64,000 nucleotides of DNA from Verrucomicrobiota bacterium (GCA_016235555.1 JACRKC010000039.1:48737-112736), one strand, 5' to 3'. Counted from the stretch's first letter, positions 48,281 through 58,236 are shown. Made by a program: numbers and translations. The notes: generated by a model from the letters alone, not told the origin.

Positions 48281-50749
48281 GTGATCACCCCGCCCTTCCT
48301 TCGCGCGGCCTGGCTGCTGGCCGGCCCCGCCGTCCTCGCCCTTGCGCAACCCGCGCCGCCCCTCGCCGTCCCGCGCCTCACGCACCCCGGCGCCGGCCAG
48401 ACGGTCTATTTCGTGATGACCGATCGCTTCGCGAACGGCCGCACCGACAACGACACCGGCGGCCTCGCGGGCGGACCCGACGTGCACGGGTTCGACCCCA
48501 CGCGCCTCTCGCATTACCACGGCGGCGATTTCGCCGGGCTCACCGCGCGGCTCGACTACCTGAAAAAACTCGGCGTCACCGCCGTGTGGGTCACGCCACC
48601 CTTCAAGAACAAGCCCATGCAGGCCGGCACCGCGGGCTACCACGGCTACTGGATCACCGACTTCCTCGCCCTCGATCCGCACCTCGGCACCGACGGTGAG
48701 TTCCGCGCGTTCGTGCGCGCGGCGCACGCGCGCGGTTTGCGCGTCTACATGGACATCATCGTCAACCACACCGCCGATGTGATCCAATATGCCGGCGGAA
48801 AATTCTCCTACCGCGACCACGCCACCGCACCCTACCGCGACGCCGCGGGAAAAATCTTCGATCCCCGCACCGTCGCCGACAACGGCCTCGGCGCGCCCGC
48901 CTTCCCCGCGCTCGATCCGGCGCGCAGCTTCGCCTATGTGCCCGTCGTGCCCGCCGCGGAACGCGCCGTGAAAAATCCCGCCTGGCTCAACGACGTCACG
49001 CTCTACCACAACCGCGGCAACTCCACCTTCCGCGGCGAAAGCTCGCTCGACGGCGATTTCGTGGGCCTCGACGACCTCTTCACCGAACACCCGCGCGTCG
49101 TGCAGGGCATGATCGCGATTTTCACCTCGTGGCTGCGCGACTACGGCGTCGACGGCTTCCGCATCGACACCGCCAAACACGTAAACGCCGAATTCTGGCA
49201 GGCGTTCAGCCCCGCCCTCCGGGCCGAGGCGCGGAAGATCGGCCGGGCGGACTTTCTCCAGTTTGGCGAGGTCTCCACCGACGCCGGCGATCCCGCCTTC
49301 CTCAGCGAATTCTCCACCGGCATCCCGATCGACACCACGCTCGACTTCGGGTTTTTCGTGGCCGCGCGCAAATTCATCTCGCAGGGCGGCGCCGCGGACG
49401 CGCTCGCCGATTTCTTCGCCCGCGACGACTACTACACCGATCACGACAGCAACGTCCACGCGACCACGACGTTTCTCGGCAACCACGACAACGGCCGCTT
49501 CGCCTACTTTCTCCAGAAAGACAATCCCGGCGCCTCCGCCGCGCAGCTCGCGGACCTCGTGCGACTCGGCCACGGCCTGCTGTTTCTCGCGCGCGGCCAG
49601 CCCGTGCTCTACTACGGCGACGAGCAAGGCATGATCGGCCGCGGCGGCGATGACATGCAGGCGCGCGAGGACATGTTCGCCTCGCGCGCGCCCGACTTCG
49701 CCTCGGCCAGACTCCTCGCCACCACGCGCACGGGCGCCGAGGACAAATTCGACGAGCAGCACCCGTTCTACCGGCTCTTCGCGCGGCTCGCCGCATTGCG
49801 CGCCGGCCACGCCGCGTTGCGCACCGGCGCGATGATCCCGCGGGCCACGGGGGAAAAAGACTTCTTCGCGTTCTCCCGGATCGAACGCGGCGAGAAGGTC
49901 GAATACCTCGTCGCGCTCAATGCCTCGCGCACGGACACGCTGCGCGCCACCGTGCCCACGAGCCAGCCCGGCCGCGTGACGCTGCGCCAGATCTTCGACT
50001 CGCGCGCGCCGGACCCCACGCCTGATGCCGCGATCACCGTCGATGCCAGCGGTCGCGCGGGCATCGCGCTCGCGCCGCTGCAATTCGCCGTGTGGCGCGC
50101 CACCGCACCGCTCGCCGCGCCGCGCGAGGCGCCACGCCTCGCGTTCTCCGCACCCGCCGCCGGCGCGGCGCTGGCCTTCACTACGCACGAAATCGACGGA
50201 CTCGTTTTCCCGAGCCGGCAGGAGCTGCGCGCCGAAGTCATGGGCGGCGACGGCGTCGCCGAGGTGACGTTCACGATGCAGCGCGCCTCGCGGCCGGATC
50301 AGTTCGAGTTGCTCGGCACCGACGACACACCGCCCTACCGCGTCTTCTGGCGCCCGCCGCCCGATCTCGCGCCCGGCGAAAAGCTCACGTTCGTCGCGAC
50401 CGTCGACGATCTCCGCGGCCACCGCGCCGTCACCCAAGTCGACGGCGTCACGGTCGCACCGACGCCGATCATCTTCGGCATTCGCGGCGCCACGGTGCCG
50501 ATCGCCAAGCTCGCACCGCGCGGGACCAGCCTGGCCGCACCCGGCGAGACCGTGACGCTCACCGTGGAAGCCAGCGGCACCGCCCCACTCGAATACCAAT
50601 GGCTGCGCGACGACGAGCAAGTGTCCGGCGCCACGTCCGCCACGCTGTCGTTTGCCGCCACCGTGGAACGCGCCAGCATCTACCGTGCCCTCGTGCGCAA
50701 CCGCGCCGGCACCGCGCTCAGCGCACCCGTCAGGGTCGGGCTGCGGTAG
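48281..50749 (+). CDS. secreted GH13 alpha-amylase-type enzyme with Ig-like C-terminus
   Basis: 822 residues from a GTG at 48281; no in-frame ATG fits. A signal peptide (residues 1-22) precedes a GH13 barrel: YFVMTDRFANG, YHGYWITDFLALDPHLGT and MDIIVNHTAD early, nucleophile Asp296 in DGFRIDTAKH, acid Glu330 in LQFGEV and Asp403 in FLGNHDNGRF. The C-terminal 200 residues add beta domains, the last Ig-like (TAPLEYQWLRDDEQVSGATS). It should cut starch or glycogen outside the cytoplasm and feed the facing receptor. Confidence 0.93.
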   Translation: MITPPFLRAAWLLAGPAVLALAQPAPPLAVPRLTHPGAGQTVYFVMTDRFANGRTDNDTGGLAGGPDVHGFDPTRLSHYHGGDFAGLTARLDYLKKLGVTAVWVTPPFKNKPMQAGTAGYHGYWITDFLALDPHLGTDGEFRAFVRAAHARGLRVYMDIIVNHTADVIQYAGGKFSYRDHATAPYRDAAGKIFDPRTVADNGLGAPAFPALDPARSFAYVPVVPAAERAVKNPAWLNDVTLYHNRGNSTFRGESSLDGDFVGLDDLFTEHPRVVQGMIAIFTSWLRDYGVDGFRIDTAKHVNAEFWQAFSPALRAEARKIGRADFLQFGEVSTDAGDPAFLSEFSTGIPIDTTLDFGFFVAARKFISQGGAADALADFFARDDYYTDHDSNVHATTTFLGNHDNGRFAYFLQKDNPGASAAQLADLVRLGHGLLFLARGQPVLYYGDEQGMIGRGGDDMQAREDMFASRAPDFASARLLATTRTGAEDKFDEQHPFYRLFARLAALRAGHAALRTGAMIPRATGEKDFFAFSRIERGEKVEYLVALNASRTDTLRATVPTSQPGRVTLRQIFDSRAPDPTPDAAITVDASGRAGIALAPLQFAVWRATAPLAAPREAPRLAFSAPAAGAALAFTTHEIDGLVFPSRQELRAEVMGGDGVAEVTFTMQRASRPDQFELLGTDDTPPYRVFWRPPPDLAPGEKLTFVATVDDLRGHRAVTQVDGVTVAPTPIIFGIRGATVPIAKLAPRGTSLAAPGETVTLTVEASGTAPLEYQWLRDDEQVSGATSATLSFAATVERASIYRALVRNRAGTALSAPVRVGLR

Positions 50750-51226
50750 CGCGGGCGTAAGATCACTCGGTCCGAAGTGCGCAGTCGACCGTAGCAGCCG
50801 ACCCTTCGGCCAGCTCAGGGCAGGCAGTGAGGAGGCGGGAGCCAGGTGAGTCACGTCCACCAGCCTCGTTACCTCGGCTGCTACCACGCTGCGCGAACTT
50901 CAACTGCAACGTTGAGGACGGAGCGGTCTTGGAAGGGGCGGTTCGTGCGGCCGGTGAGGCGCACGTTGCGCCGAACCAGCGCGGACAAACCGCGCCGGAC
51001 AAAAAGTGCGCCGAAGATCGGCTCGCCTCCCCTCCTCCGGCGTGACACCTCACGAAAAGTAAAGATCCTCGGGGCAAGCCCCGAGGCATTGGACCAAACC
51101 ATCCATGCAACCTCCGACCACTCATCGTAGCGGCGAGCGCCCGCGAGCCGACGCGCTTCGACTCGCTGGCGCTCGTCGCTACCCAACCACGGCGAAGCAA
51201 GCTTCGCGGGATCGAACCCACCGAGA
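50750..51226. repeat. 477-base gap with two GTAG elements
   Basis: Elements are at 50791-50884 (GTAGCAGCCGA to TCGGCTGCTAC, including a CTCAGGGCAGG mini-repeat) and 51127-51182 (GTAGCGGCGAGCGC to GCGCTCGTCGCTAC). The part between (50895-51050) reads on the minus strand as a short Arg-rich frame (SALVRRNVRLTGRTNRPFQD), possibly a decayed gene tail. No intact gene. Confidence 0.7.
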
Positions 51227-53143
51227 ATGAAAACCACCCCTCGTCCGGTGTGCGCCGTGGTTGCCTTCGCCGTGATTTCACTCCGCGCGGAGCCACCGCC
51301 GCCTACGTTGGTCTACGATGTCGCCGCCTTCGAACTCGCACCGTCGATTCCGCGTGATCCGGCCCCGTGGCACGCAGTGGACGCCGCCCGCACGGTGCGC
51401 GAGCGCGGCGCGCGCGAGCAAGCGCGGCGCGAACTCGCCGTGAATTACTATCGCATCGGCCACACCCTCGCCTTCCGCCTGCCCGTCGACCACCGCCCCA
51501 CCCGCGCCGATCTGCCCGCGGGCATCAGCACGATGACTTACCCGTGGATGATCTGGCTCGCGTGGGAGTTGGAGGAACGCTGGCGCATCCTTCACGCCTC
51601 GTGGCGCACCCACGGCGACACCGCCGCCGCCAACCTGCTGCAACGCGAACTCGCCGCACTTGCCGGCTGGGATCGCTATTGCGAAATGTCGGATCAAACC
51701 GGCCTGGTCACCGCCCACCTCGCCGCCTGCCTGTCCCTCGCCCTCGCGGACGAACGCGGCTGGGACGCATCGCTGCTCAAAAAAACGCGCACGGCCGCCG
51801 CCGCTCTGCTCGACCGCGATGTCGCCCCGTGGTTCGCGAAGCAATGGGCCGGCGAGACGTTCACTCCGCAGAAACTCGTCAACATCCCCTTCATCGCCCT
51901 CGTGCGCGCCGCGCAGCTCGCGCGCATCACCGGCCATCCGCTGACTGCGGCGCTCGAACAAAAATCCGCCGCAGTCCTGCGCGCGTGGTGCCGATTCCGC
52001 ACCGGCCCGGAACGACACACCGAAGGCACCGCCTACGACGGCTACTTGATGGACAGCGTGACCGAATGGCTGGCCGGCGCGCCCGAGCGCGCGGCGTTGC
52101 TCACGGAAGGCCGCGCCGCGTTCCGCACGCTGGCCGACGAATGGCTGCAATTCGCCCTGCCCGGTCGCGCCGATCTGCACGCGCCCCTCGGCGACGTGGA
52201 GGGAGAGATGGTGTTCTGGGCTCCGCCGCTGCTGCGCCTCGCCGCGTGGTATGACTGGACCGATGCCGCGTGGCTGCTCGCGCGCGTGCCGCTCATGCGG
52301 TTGCCCGCGGCGACCGTGACGGCCGCGGCCCAACATGCAGACATTTTCACACGCGCCACTCCGCCAGACGCGGCCGCCGCCCACGAACACGCGCACGCCC
52401 TCACCTTCCGCACCGGCTGGAAGGCCAGCGATCTGCTCGCCGTCGTGAGCGTTTCGCGCGGCGCCATGGGTCACCTGCACAACGACGCCGGCCATCTCAT
52501 CCTCGGCTGGCAGGGTCGTTTCTGGATCACTGATCCCGGCTACCAGCAATACCGACCCGGCCAGGAGCGTGACTACACGATCGACGCCGCGGCCCACAGC
52601 GGGCCGGTCATCAACGGCGAGCCGCAAAAGACCCGCGCCGCCCGCCTGCTCTCCCTCGCACCCGATGCCGGCGGCGCGCAGCACGCCGCGATCGATCTCA
52701 CCGCGTGCTACAAAGGACTGCCCAAGGGCGCGGCGGTGAGGCGCGACGTCTGGGTCCGCCCCGACGGCGCCATCGCCGTGCGCGACTCGTTGCGCGGGCT
52801 CGCCGCCAACGCCACCATCGGCACGCACTGGCTCGGCGGCACGCAACTCGCGTGGGCGTTCGTCGATGGCTGGGCGCGGCTTAGCGACGGCCGGCACGCC
52901 GTCTGGATCGGCACGTGGCCGGACCAACTCGCCGCCGCCTCGGTCGTCCGCCAGCCCGGCAGCCGCGGCCCGCTCACCCTCGCCCACAGCGGCAAAGCCC
53001 CCGACGGCAACACGGAACGCTGGTGGTTTTTCTGGTGCGACGACACCGGTGGGTGGCAGGCTCCCGCCCTATCCACGAGCGACCGTGGGTTCTCCGCACG
53101 TCTTCCCTCGTCCAGCGCAACACCGTGGAAAATCGTCCCGTGA
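51227..53143 (+). CDS. heparinase II/III-like secreted protein
   Basis: 638 residues with a signal peptide (residues 1-21). The N-terminal half is an alpha-helical toroid type (MTYPWMIWLAWELEERWRIL, GLVTAHLAACLSLALADE, GTAYDGYLMDSVTEWL). The C-terminal half carries the heparinase II/III block GHLHNDAGHLILGWQGRFW followed by ITDPGYQQYRPGQERDYT and a beta-sandwich. It probably cleaves or binds an acidic polysaccharide in the periplasm; the exact substrate is unknown. It converges with the S41 gene, three bases apart. Confidence 0.85.
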   Translation: MKTTPRPVCAVVAFAVISLRAEPPPPTLVYDVAAFELAPSIPRDPAPWHAVDAARTVRERGAREQARRELAVNYYRIGHTLAFRLPVDHRPTRADLPAGISTMTYPWMIWLAWELEERWRILHASWRTHGDTAAANLLQRELAALAGWDRYCEMSDQTGLVTAHLAACLSLALADERGWDASLLKKTRTAAAALLDRDVAPWFAKQWAGETFTPQKLVNIPFIALVRAAQLARITGHPLTAALEQKSAAVLRAWCRFRTGPERHTEGTAYDGYLMDSVTEWLAGAPERAALLTEGRAAFRTLADEWLQFALPGRADLHAPLGDVEGEMVFWAPPLLRLAAWYDWTDAAWLLARVPLMRLPAATVTAAAQHADIFTRATPPDAAAAHEHAHALTFRTGWKASDLLAVVSVSRGAMGHLHNDAGHLILGWQGRFWITDPGYQQYRPGQERDYTIDAAAHSGPVINGEPQKTRAARLLSLAPDAGGAQHAAIDLTACYKGLPKGAAVRRDVWVRPDGAIAVRDSLRGLAANATIGTHWLGGTQLAWAFVDGWARLSDGRHAVWIGTWPDQLAAASVVRQPGSRGPLTLAHSGKAPDGNTERWWFFWCDDTGGWQAPALSTSDRGFSARLPSSSATPWKIVP

Positions 53144-53146
53144 AAA

Positions 53147-54379
53147 CTATGGCGAAGCGCGACTCGCAACCGCGTCGCGCAACCCCGCGAGGGCCGCTTC
53201 GACGTCCGGATCGCGCCCGGCGCGCAGATCGGCGAGCGTGAGTTGCGTCGCGACGTCCGGTTCGAGGCCGTTGCCTTCGAGGCGGCGGCCTTTCGGCGCG
53301 ACGTAATCCTGATGGCTGAGTTGTAACTCACCGCCATCCGGCAGCCGGTGAAAGTAGCTCGCGAGCACGGCCCCGGCCGTCTTGCGCCCGATCACGGTCG
53401 CCCGGCCGTGATCCTGCAGCGCCGCGGAAAAAATCTCCGCCGCGCTCGCCGTGATGCGATCCACCAGAATCGCCACGCGGCCCGCATACCGCGCGGAGCC
53501 GATCTGCCACGAACTCTTCTCGGAACGCCGTCCGCTCCGGGAAATGAGCGTGCCCCAGTCCACCGAGGACTCGAAAAACTCGCCGACGGAAATGCCGAGC
53601 GACAGGGTGTCGCCACCCGGATTCTGCCGCAGGTCGAGCACGATGCCCGGCGCGTCGCGGTGCGCCTTGAGTTGCTCGCTCAGCCAGCGGCGGTCGGCCG
53701 TGTCGAAGCCATCGAAGCGCAGATACCAGAATCCGCCGGGCAACTCGCGCGCCTCCTGTCTCGGCTTGGTGGAGAGCGGCCGCGCGACGAGATCGAGCGT
53801 CACGGGCTGGTCGCGCTCATCGACAAATTCCCACGTCGCGACCTCGCCGTCCCGCGCACGGAAATCGGTGCGCTCGCCCATGCGCCGGCCGTTGCGGCCC
53901 AGCACCAGCCAGCCGCGCTTCACGCCGGCCGCCTCCGCCGGACTGCCCGGCACGACCTCGGCCACGGCCCAGCGGCCGTCGAGGCGCGTCATGTTGAAAC
54001 CCGTGCGCGCGCGCACCTGGGTGTGCCGCTCGCTGGCCTGCTCGGGCGCCAGCGCGCGCGTATGGCTGTCGTTGAGCAGGTCGAGCATGCGGTTGATCGC
54101 AGCGTAGAGGGACTTCTTGTCGGTGGCGGCCGCGGCCTCCGGCCCGAATTTCTTCGCCGCCGCCGGCCAGTCCACGCCCTGCACTTTCGGATCGAAATGC
54201 GCATCGGCCACGAGTGACCACGCGGCGCTGAAGACCCGCAGATTCCGCGTGGCGAGGTCGACCTGCGACGGCGGCAGCGTCTGGTCGACAACGATGGGCG
54301 GCGGCGGCGTCGAGACGCACCCGGCGAAGCCCAGCGCCACCGCGCCGATCATCAGTCGCAAAATCGGCCAAGCGCTCAT
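53147..54379 (-). CDS. S41-family peptidase, lipoprotein
   Basis: 410 residues. The ATG at 54379 overlaps the HipA-like stop and gives a lipoprotein signal ending GFAGC. A helical N-terminal part (RMLDLLNDSHTRAL) leads to a PDZ domain (VAEVVPGSPAEAAGVKRGWL) and the tail-specific protease core: IVLDLRQNPGGDTLSLG, ITASAAEIFSAALQ with the nucleophile Ser, and VIGRKTAGAVLASY with the Lys. It acts in the periplasm on misfolded or tagged proteins. Coupling to a toxin-type kinase gene is unusual. Confidence 0.9.
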   Translation of the reverse strand: MSAWPILRLMIGAVALGFAGCVSTPPPPIVVDQTLPPSQVDLATRNLRVFSAAWSLVADAHFDPKVQGVDWPAAAKKFGPEAAAATDKKSLYAAINRMLDLLNDSHTRALAPEQASERHTQVRARTGFNMTRLDGRWAVAEVVPGSPAEAAGVKRGWLVLGRNGRRMGERTDFRARDGEVATWEFVDERDQPVTLDLVARPLSTKPRQEARELPGGFWYLRFDGFDTADRRWLSEQLKAHRDAPGIVLDLRQNPGGDTLSLGISVGEFFESSVDWGTLISRSGRRSEKSSWQIGSARYAGRVAILVDRITASAAEIFSAALQDHGRATVIGRKTAGAVLASYFHRLPDGGELQLSHQDYVAPKGRRLEGNGLEPDVATQLTLADLRAGRDPDVEAALAGLRDAVASRASP

Positions 54380-55773
54380 GCCACGAGTCCCCTCATTCGT
54401 TCGACCTTGTCGGCCGCGCTCCGGGCCAGCACCGAAAACTCCGGCGACACGGCCGCATCCACCGCGACTTGCCGCCAAAACTCCACGGCCCAAGACGAGG
54501 CCTCCAGCCAGATTTCGCGCTCGGCGGGCACCGGCAATGGGGGGGCAAACTCCGGCTCCGGCGCGGCATTGCCGGGCACGGGAGCCCATTGCATCGGCAA
54601 GGTGTCATAGGCTGGCGCAAGACTGAGCGGGAGGCCGCCATCGAACCAGAAAGACAAGTTGCCAAAGTGCATATCGCTGTTGCCGATCAACTGGCCGAAG
54701 GCATGGCGCAGTCTGACTGAGCGCAGCGCGGCATCATCGATCAAGCCGAGTGCGTGCAAATTGACCACCGCCGCGGGCCATTGATTCGTGTCAGGGCCGG
54801 GATAGGCATCATGCAGAGCGCGCAACGAGGTCACCCCGCGGCGGCCGTGCGCGCCAATTCGATCGAAGCGAGGGGTTTCGAGGAACCGACGCCCCCCCGC
54901 ATCAAGCAAGCGCGGCACAGCCTCGCACTCGCCGTGGGCGTGAAGGATCGCCTGCGCCTGAGCCTCGGCCGCGAGCAAGTCCGCCCAGCGCCGGCCACTG
55001 GCCGAAGACAGCGAGTCGGTAAACTTGACCAGAACATGCGTGACCGTGCCCTGCTCGCGGACGGGAAGCAGAAATTTGGGCTGCTCGCCTTCGACGGACG
55101 ATCCGATCTGGCCGGACGATGTCGCGGCGGCGGCCAACTCCGGATACCGCGTGGACCGAAGCTCCGCCGGCAGCGTCGCGGCGTTCTCCACCAAGCGCTG
55201 GTGAAACCGGGCCAAGGACCGATCGCCCACGATGATGTCTCCCGGCAGATCGTCTCCTGCGGCCTGGAGATAAACCAGCGTGTCGTCGTCGCTCCAACCG
55301 CGTGGATCAGGCGGTAGGTTCAGTGTCGCACTCAGCGCTCTCCCCATCGCGCGGCCAATGAACCCTTGAGGACGAAGTTCTCCCAGGAAAAACGGGAAGC
55401 CCTCCGCGTATCCGCCCACGGCGAGCAGACCAGCAAGTCGGGCGTCCGGGACCGCGGAGTCCGCCCAAACGATCTGCCAGCCACCGTGCAGAGCGACGAG
55501 TTGCGCCCAGTCATGGGCCCGACCCAAGGCATCAATGCGACGGATCGGGAACGTGTCGCCCAATCCCCGAACGAGACGGCGAAGCGCATAGGTTGCACCA
55601 CGGGTCGCGCCGAGTCTCACGACTTGCGGCGAAACTTCCGGTAGCGCCAAAGCGCGGCTGATAGTAGAGCGCTCAACGCGGAACGCCGCCGCAAGCATCT
55701 GGGCAGTCAGCGGACCACTCGCCTTGAGGCGAAGCGCGAGGGCGCCAGAGTCTATTTGCCGCGGGCGAGCCAT
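54376..55773 (-). CDS. HipA-family kinase with N-terminal winged helix (YjjJ-like)
   Basis: 465 residues. The N-terminal 70 residues form a DNA-binding helix-turn-helix (QMLAAAFRVERSTISRALAL). The HipA core has GDDLPGDIIVGD, GEQPKFLLPV as nucleotide-binding loop and the catalytic block LIGNSDMHFGNLSF. This one-gene architecture matches E. coli YjjJ, in which the HTH is fused to the kinase and no separate HipB is needed. HipA kinases phosphorylate proteins such as aminoacyl-tRNA synthetases. A palindrome upstream (TGCTAA-N6-TTAGCA) could be its own operator. Confidence 0.9.
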   Translation of the reverse strand: MARPRQIDSGALALRLKASGPLTAQMLAAAFRVERSTISRALALPEVSPQVVRLGATRGATYALRRLVRGLGDTFPIRRIDALGRAHDWAQLVALHGGWQIVWADSAVPDARLAGLLAVGGYAEGFPFFLGELRPQGFIGRAMGRALSATLNLPPDPRGWSDDDTLVYLQAAGDDLPGDIIVGDRSLARFHQRLVENAATLPAELRSTRYPELAAAATSSGQIGSSVEGEQPKFLLPVREQGTVTHVLVKFTDSLSSASGRRWADLLAAEAQAQAILHAHGECEAVPRLLDAGGRRFLETPRFDRIGAHGRRGVTSLRALHDAYPGPDTNQWPAAVVNLHALGLIDDAALRSVRLRHAFGQLIGNSDMHFGNLSFWFDGGLPLSLAPAYDTLPMQWAPVPGNAAPEPEFAPPLPVPAEREIWLEASSWAVEFWRQVAVDAAVSPEFSVLARSAADKVERMRGLVA

Positions 55774-55839
55774 TTCGCCCCCTATTTCGCACAGTTAAAA
55801 AACGCCTATCAAGCTGGAATACATCGATAAGCTCTTAAT

Positions 55840-55857
55840 TGCTAAGCAAGTTTAGCA
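55840..55857 (-). promoter_or_regulatory. operator candidate upstream of the HipA-like gene
   Basis: TGCTAA-N6-TTAGCA is a perfect 6-bp inverted repeat in an A/T-rich stretch (55795-55870) that stands out in this genome. It lies 67 bases before the HipA-like start and is a plausible autoregulatory site for its HTH. Confidence 0.5.
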
Positions 55858-55875
55858 GCATTTAACGCACAGATT

Positions 55876-57717
55876 CTAAACCTCCACTAGATCCTTCTCC
55901 ACCCGCAGATTGCCGATGATGAAGTCCTGACGCTCGGGGGTGTTCTTGCCCATGAAGAACGAAAGGAGCTCTTCGCTATTTTGCAGGTGGTTCAGGTTCA
56001 CCGGTTCGAGACGGATGTTTTCGCCGATGAAGTCCTTGAACTCGCCCGCGGAGATTTCGCCGAGGCCTTTGAAGCGCGTGATCTCGTGGCTCGCGCCGAG
56101 CTTTTCCATCGCGGCCTGTTTTTCGCGTTCGTCGTAACAGTAGATCGTCTCCTTCTTGTTGCGCACGCGGAAGAGCGGCGTTTCGAGGATGTGGAGATGG
56201 CCGTTCCGGATGATGTCCGGGAAGAATTGCAGGAAGAACGAGAGCAGCAGCAGGCGGATGTGCATGCCGTCCACGTCCGCATCGGTCGCGATCACGATCT
56301 GGTTGTAACGGAGGCCGTCGAGGCCCTCCTCGATGTTGAGCGCGGACTGGAGGAGGTGGAATTCCTCGTTCTCGTAGATGACTTTCTTCGAGAGGCCGTA
56401 GGTGTTGAGCGGTTTGCCCTTCAGCGCGAACACGGCCTGCGTCTGCACGTCGCGCGTGGCGGTGAGCGAGCCGGCGGCGCTGTCGCCCTCAACGATGAAG
56501 AGCGTGCTTTCCTCCGCGCGCTCGTGGCGGTCGCCGAGGTGGAGGCGGCAGTCGCGGAGCTTGCGGTTGTGCAGCGACGCTTTCTTCGCGCGCTCGCGGG
56601 CGAGGCTGCGGATGCCGGCGAGTTCCTTGCGCTCGCGCTCGCTCTCCTCGATCTTCGTTTTGATACGCTCGGCGGTCTCCTTGTTCTTGTGGAGGTAGAC
56701 GTCGAGCGACTGCTGCATGAACTTGCCGACGAACTCCTTGATCGACGGGCCGCCGGGGGCCATGTCGGTCGACCCGAGCTTGGTTTTCGTCTGCGATTCG
56801 AACACCGGCTCCATCACGCGCACCACGATCGCGGCGTCGATCGACTGGCGCACATCGGCGGCATCGTAGTCCTTCTTGAAGTGGTTGCGGACCGTTTCGA
56901 CGAGCGCCTCGCGGAACGCCGCGAGGTGCGTGCCGCCCATCGTCGTGTGCTGACCGTTGACGAACGACCAGTATTCCTCGCCGTAGTGCGCGCCGTGCGT
57001 GAACGCCACCTCGATGTCCTCGCCCTCGAGGTGGATGATCGGGTAGAGCGGCTCACCCGCGAGTTCCTTCTGGAGCAGATCCTTCAGGCCGTTTTCGGAA
57101 CGGAAGGGCTTGCCGTTGAGCGTGAGCGTGAGACCGCGATTGAGGAAGGCGTAGTTCCACAGCATGTCTTCGATGAACTCGGTGCGGAACCGGAAATCGC
57201 CGCCGAAGAGCGCCTCGTCGGGCGTGAACTCGATGAGCGTGCCGTTGCGCTCGTCGGTCTTCGCGATCTTGGCGTCCTTTTTGAGTTTTCCCTGCGAAAA
57301 CTCGACGACCTTGGTTTGTCCCTCGCGGAAGGCCTGCGCCTTGTAGGTGAACGAGAGGGCGTTGACGGCTTTCTGGCCGACGCCGTTGAGGCCGACGGCT
57401 TTCTTGAAGGTCTCGCTGTCGTATTTCGCGCCGGTGTTGATGACCGACACGCACTCGAGGACTTTGCCGAGCGGGATGCCCCGGCCGTAGTCGCGCACCC
57501 GCACGGTGCGCTCGGTGAGTTCGATCTCGATCTTGCGACCGTGGCCCATCGTGAATTCGTCGATCGAGTTGTCGATCGACTCCTTCAGGAGGACGTAGAT
57601 GCCGTCCTCGGCATGGTTGCCGTTGCCGAGGCGTCCGATATACATGCCGGGACGCAACCGGATGTGCTCGGTCGACGAGAGGGTCTTGATGGAGGCTTCG
57701 GTGTAGGCTTGGGCCAT
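55876..57717 (-). CDS. type II topoisomerase B subunit (ParE/GyrB)
   Basis: 613 residues from the ATG at 57717. The GHKL ATPase domain has [40 protein letters not shown] and [15 protein letters not shown]. The Toprim part has [18 protein letters not shown] and [20 protein letters not shown], and [16 protein letters not shown] closes the protein. It supplies ATP-driven strand passage; its A-subunit partner is not in this window. The short length without a GyrB insert favours ParE, but I leave the symbol open. A 14-codon copy of its 5' end is at 60088-60133. Confidence 0.93.
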   Translation of the reverse strand: MAQAYTEASIKTLSSTEHIRLRPGMYIGRLGNGNHAEDGIYVLLKESIDNSIDEFTMGHGRKIEIELTERTVRVRDYGRGIPLGKVLECVSVINTGAKYDSETFKKAVGLNGVGQKAVNALSFTYKAQAFREGQTKVVEFSQGKLKKDAKIAKTDERNGTLIEFTPDEALFGGDFRFRTEFIEDMLWNYAFLNRGLTLTLNGKPFRSENGLKDLLQKELAGEPLYPIIHLEGEDIEVAFTHGAHYGEEYWSFVNGQHTTMGGTHLAAFREALVETVRNHFKKDYDAADVRQSIDAAIVVRVMEPVFESQTKTKLGSTDMAPGGPSIKEFVGKFMQQSLDVYLHKNKETAERIKTKIEESERERKELAGIRSLARERAKKASLHNRKLRDCRLHLGDRHERAEESTLFIVEGDSAAGSLTATRDVQTQAVFALKGKPLNTYGLSKKVIYENEEFHLLQSALNIEEGLDGLRYNQIVIATDADVDGMHIRLLLLSFFLQFFPDIIRNGHLHILETPLFRVRNKKETIYCYDEREKQAAMEKLGASHEITRFKGLGEISAGEFKDFIGENIRLEPVNLNHLQNSEELLSFFMGKNTPERQDFIIGNLRVEKDLVEV

Positions 57718-58079
57718 GGTGCGGTATTTGTAAGCGTGCTCGCGCCAAACGAGGGAGCGCACGCGGGACTGACAAGCGAAATTCCGTGGGGTCCGCGTCC
57801 ACGACCTCGAGCTCGACCGGCTGCTGGCCCCGGTGCAGGCGAAACGAAGCCGTTGAATCGAATTTTCCTCGCGCGAACGGGAGCGCTGAAAGGTGGAGCG
57901 CGTTGCCCTCAACGCGCTGTTGGATTCCCGCTCCCACCCTGCGCGTTGGGGGCAACGCGCTCCACCTCGATCCGAATTGTTCGGACCCGGGGTAGGTCCG
58001 GTCTCTGACCGGACCCTTTCCCGCGGTGAGTAGTCGCGGTCCGGTCAGAGACCGGATCTACCCCAAACCCCGCACCGAT
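57718..58079. repeat. gap with two repeat elements
   Basis: The ParE-type promoter lies in 57718-57890, where nothing specific was seen. Then follow a GCGCGTTG-type inverted pair (57892-57966, GGTGGAGCGCGTTG to CAACGCGCTCCACC) and a GTAG element (57992-58061, stems GGTCCGGTC/GACCGGACC). Confidence 0.8.
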
Positions 58080-58228
58080 GTGGCGCAATTAGGTCTTTTG
58101 CGCCACAACGTCATTGGAAGTGGCGCAATTAGGCAAGTGCCTGTGGTTGAATGATAATTTGGTGGCGCAATTAGGGAATTTGCGCCACAACGAGGCCGGA
58201 AGTGGCGCATTTCCGAGAATTGCGCCAC
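58080..58228 (+). promoter_or_regulatory. four-unit ~40-bp tandem palindrome array upstream of fic
   Basis: Units start at 58080, 58120, 58162 and 58202, i.e. 40, 42 and 40 bases apart. Units 1, 3 and 4 are palindromes GTGGCGCAA-N9-TTGCGCCAC (one base differs in unit 4). Unit 2 keeps only the left arm. GTGGCGCAATTAGG is shared by units 1-3, and CAACG follows the right arm in units 1 and 3. The last arm ends nine bases before the Fic start, so binding there, or hairpins in the mRNA, would block expression. Confidence 0.75.
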
Positions 58229-58236
58229 TTCCCCCG

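Noticed and set aside
48110..50887. Long minus-strand open frame opposite the amylase gene
   Set aside because: Antisense shadow; catalytic GH13 motifs are on the plus strand.
50895..51050. Possible decayed gene on the minus strand (SALVRRNVRLTGRTNRPFQD)
   Set aside because: No family could be recognised and the frame is short and bounded by repeats; kept only as a remark in the gap entry.
58080..58228. Possible CRISPR array upstream of the Fic gene
   Set aside because: Only four units, repeats are palindromic operators of 27 bases, the material between units is short and partly similar, and no cas gene is near.
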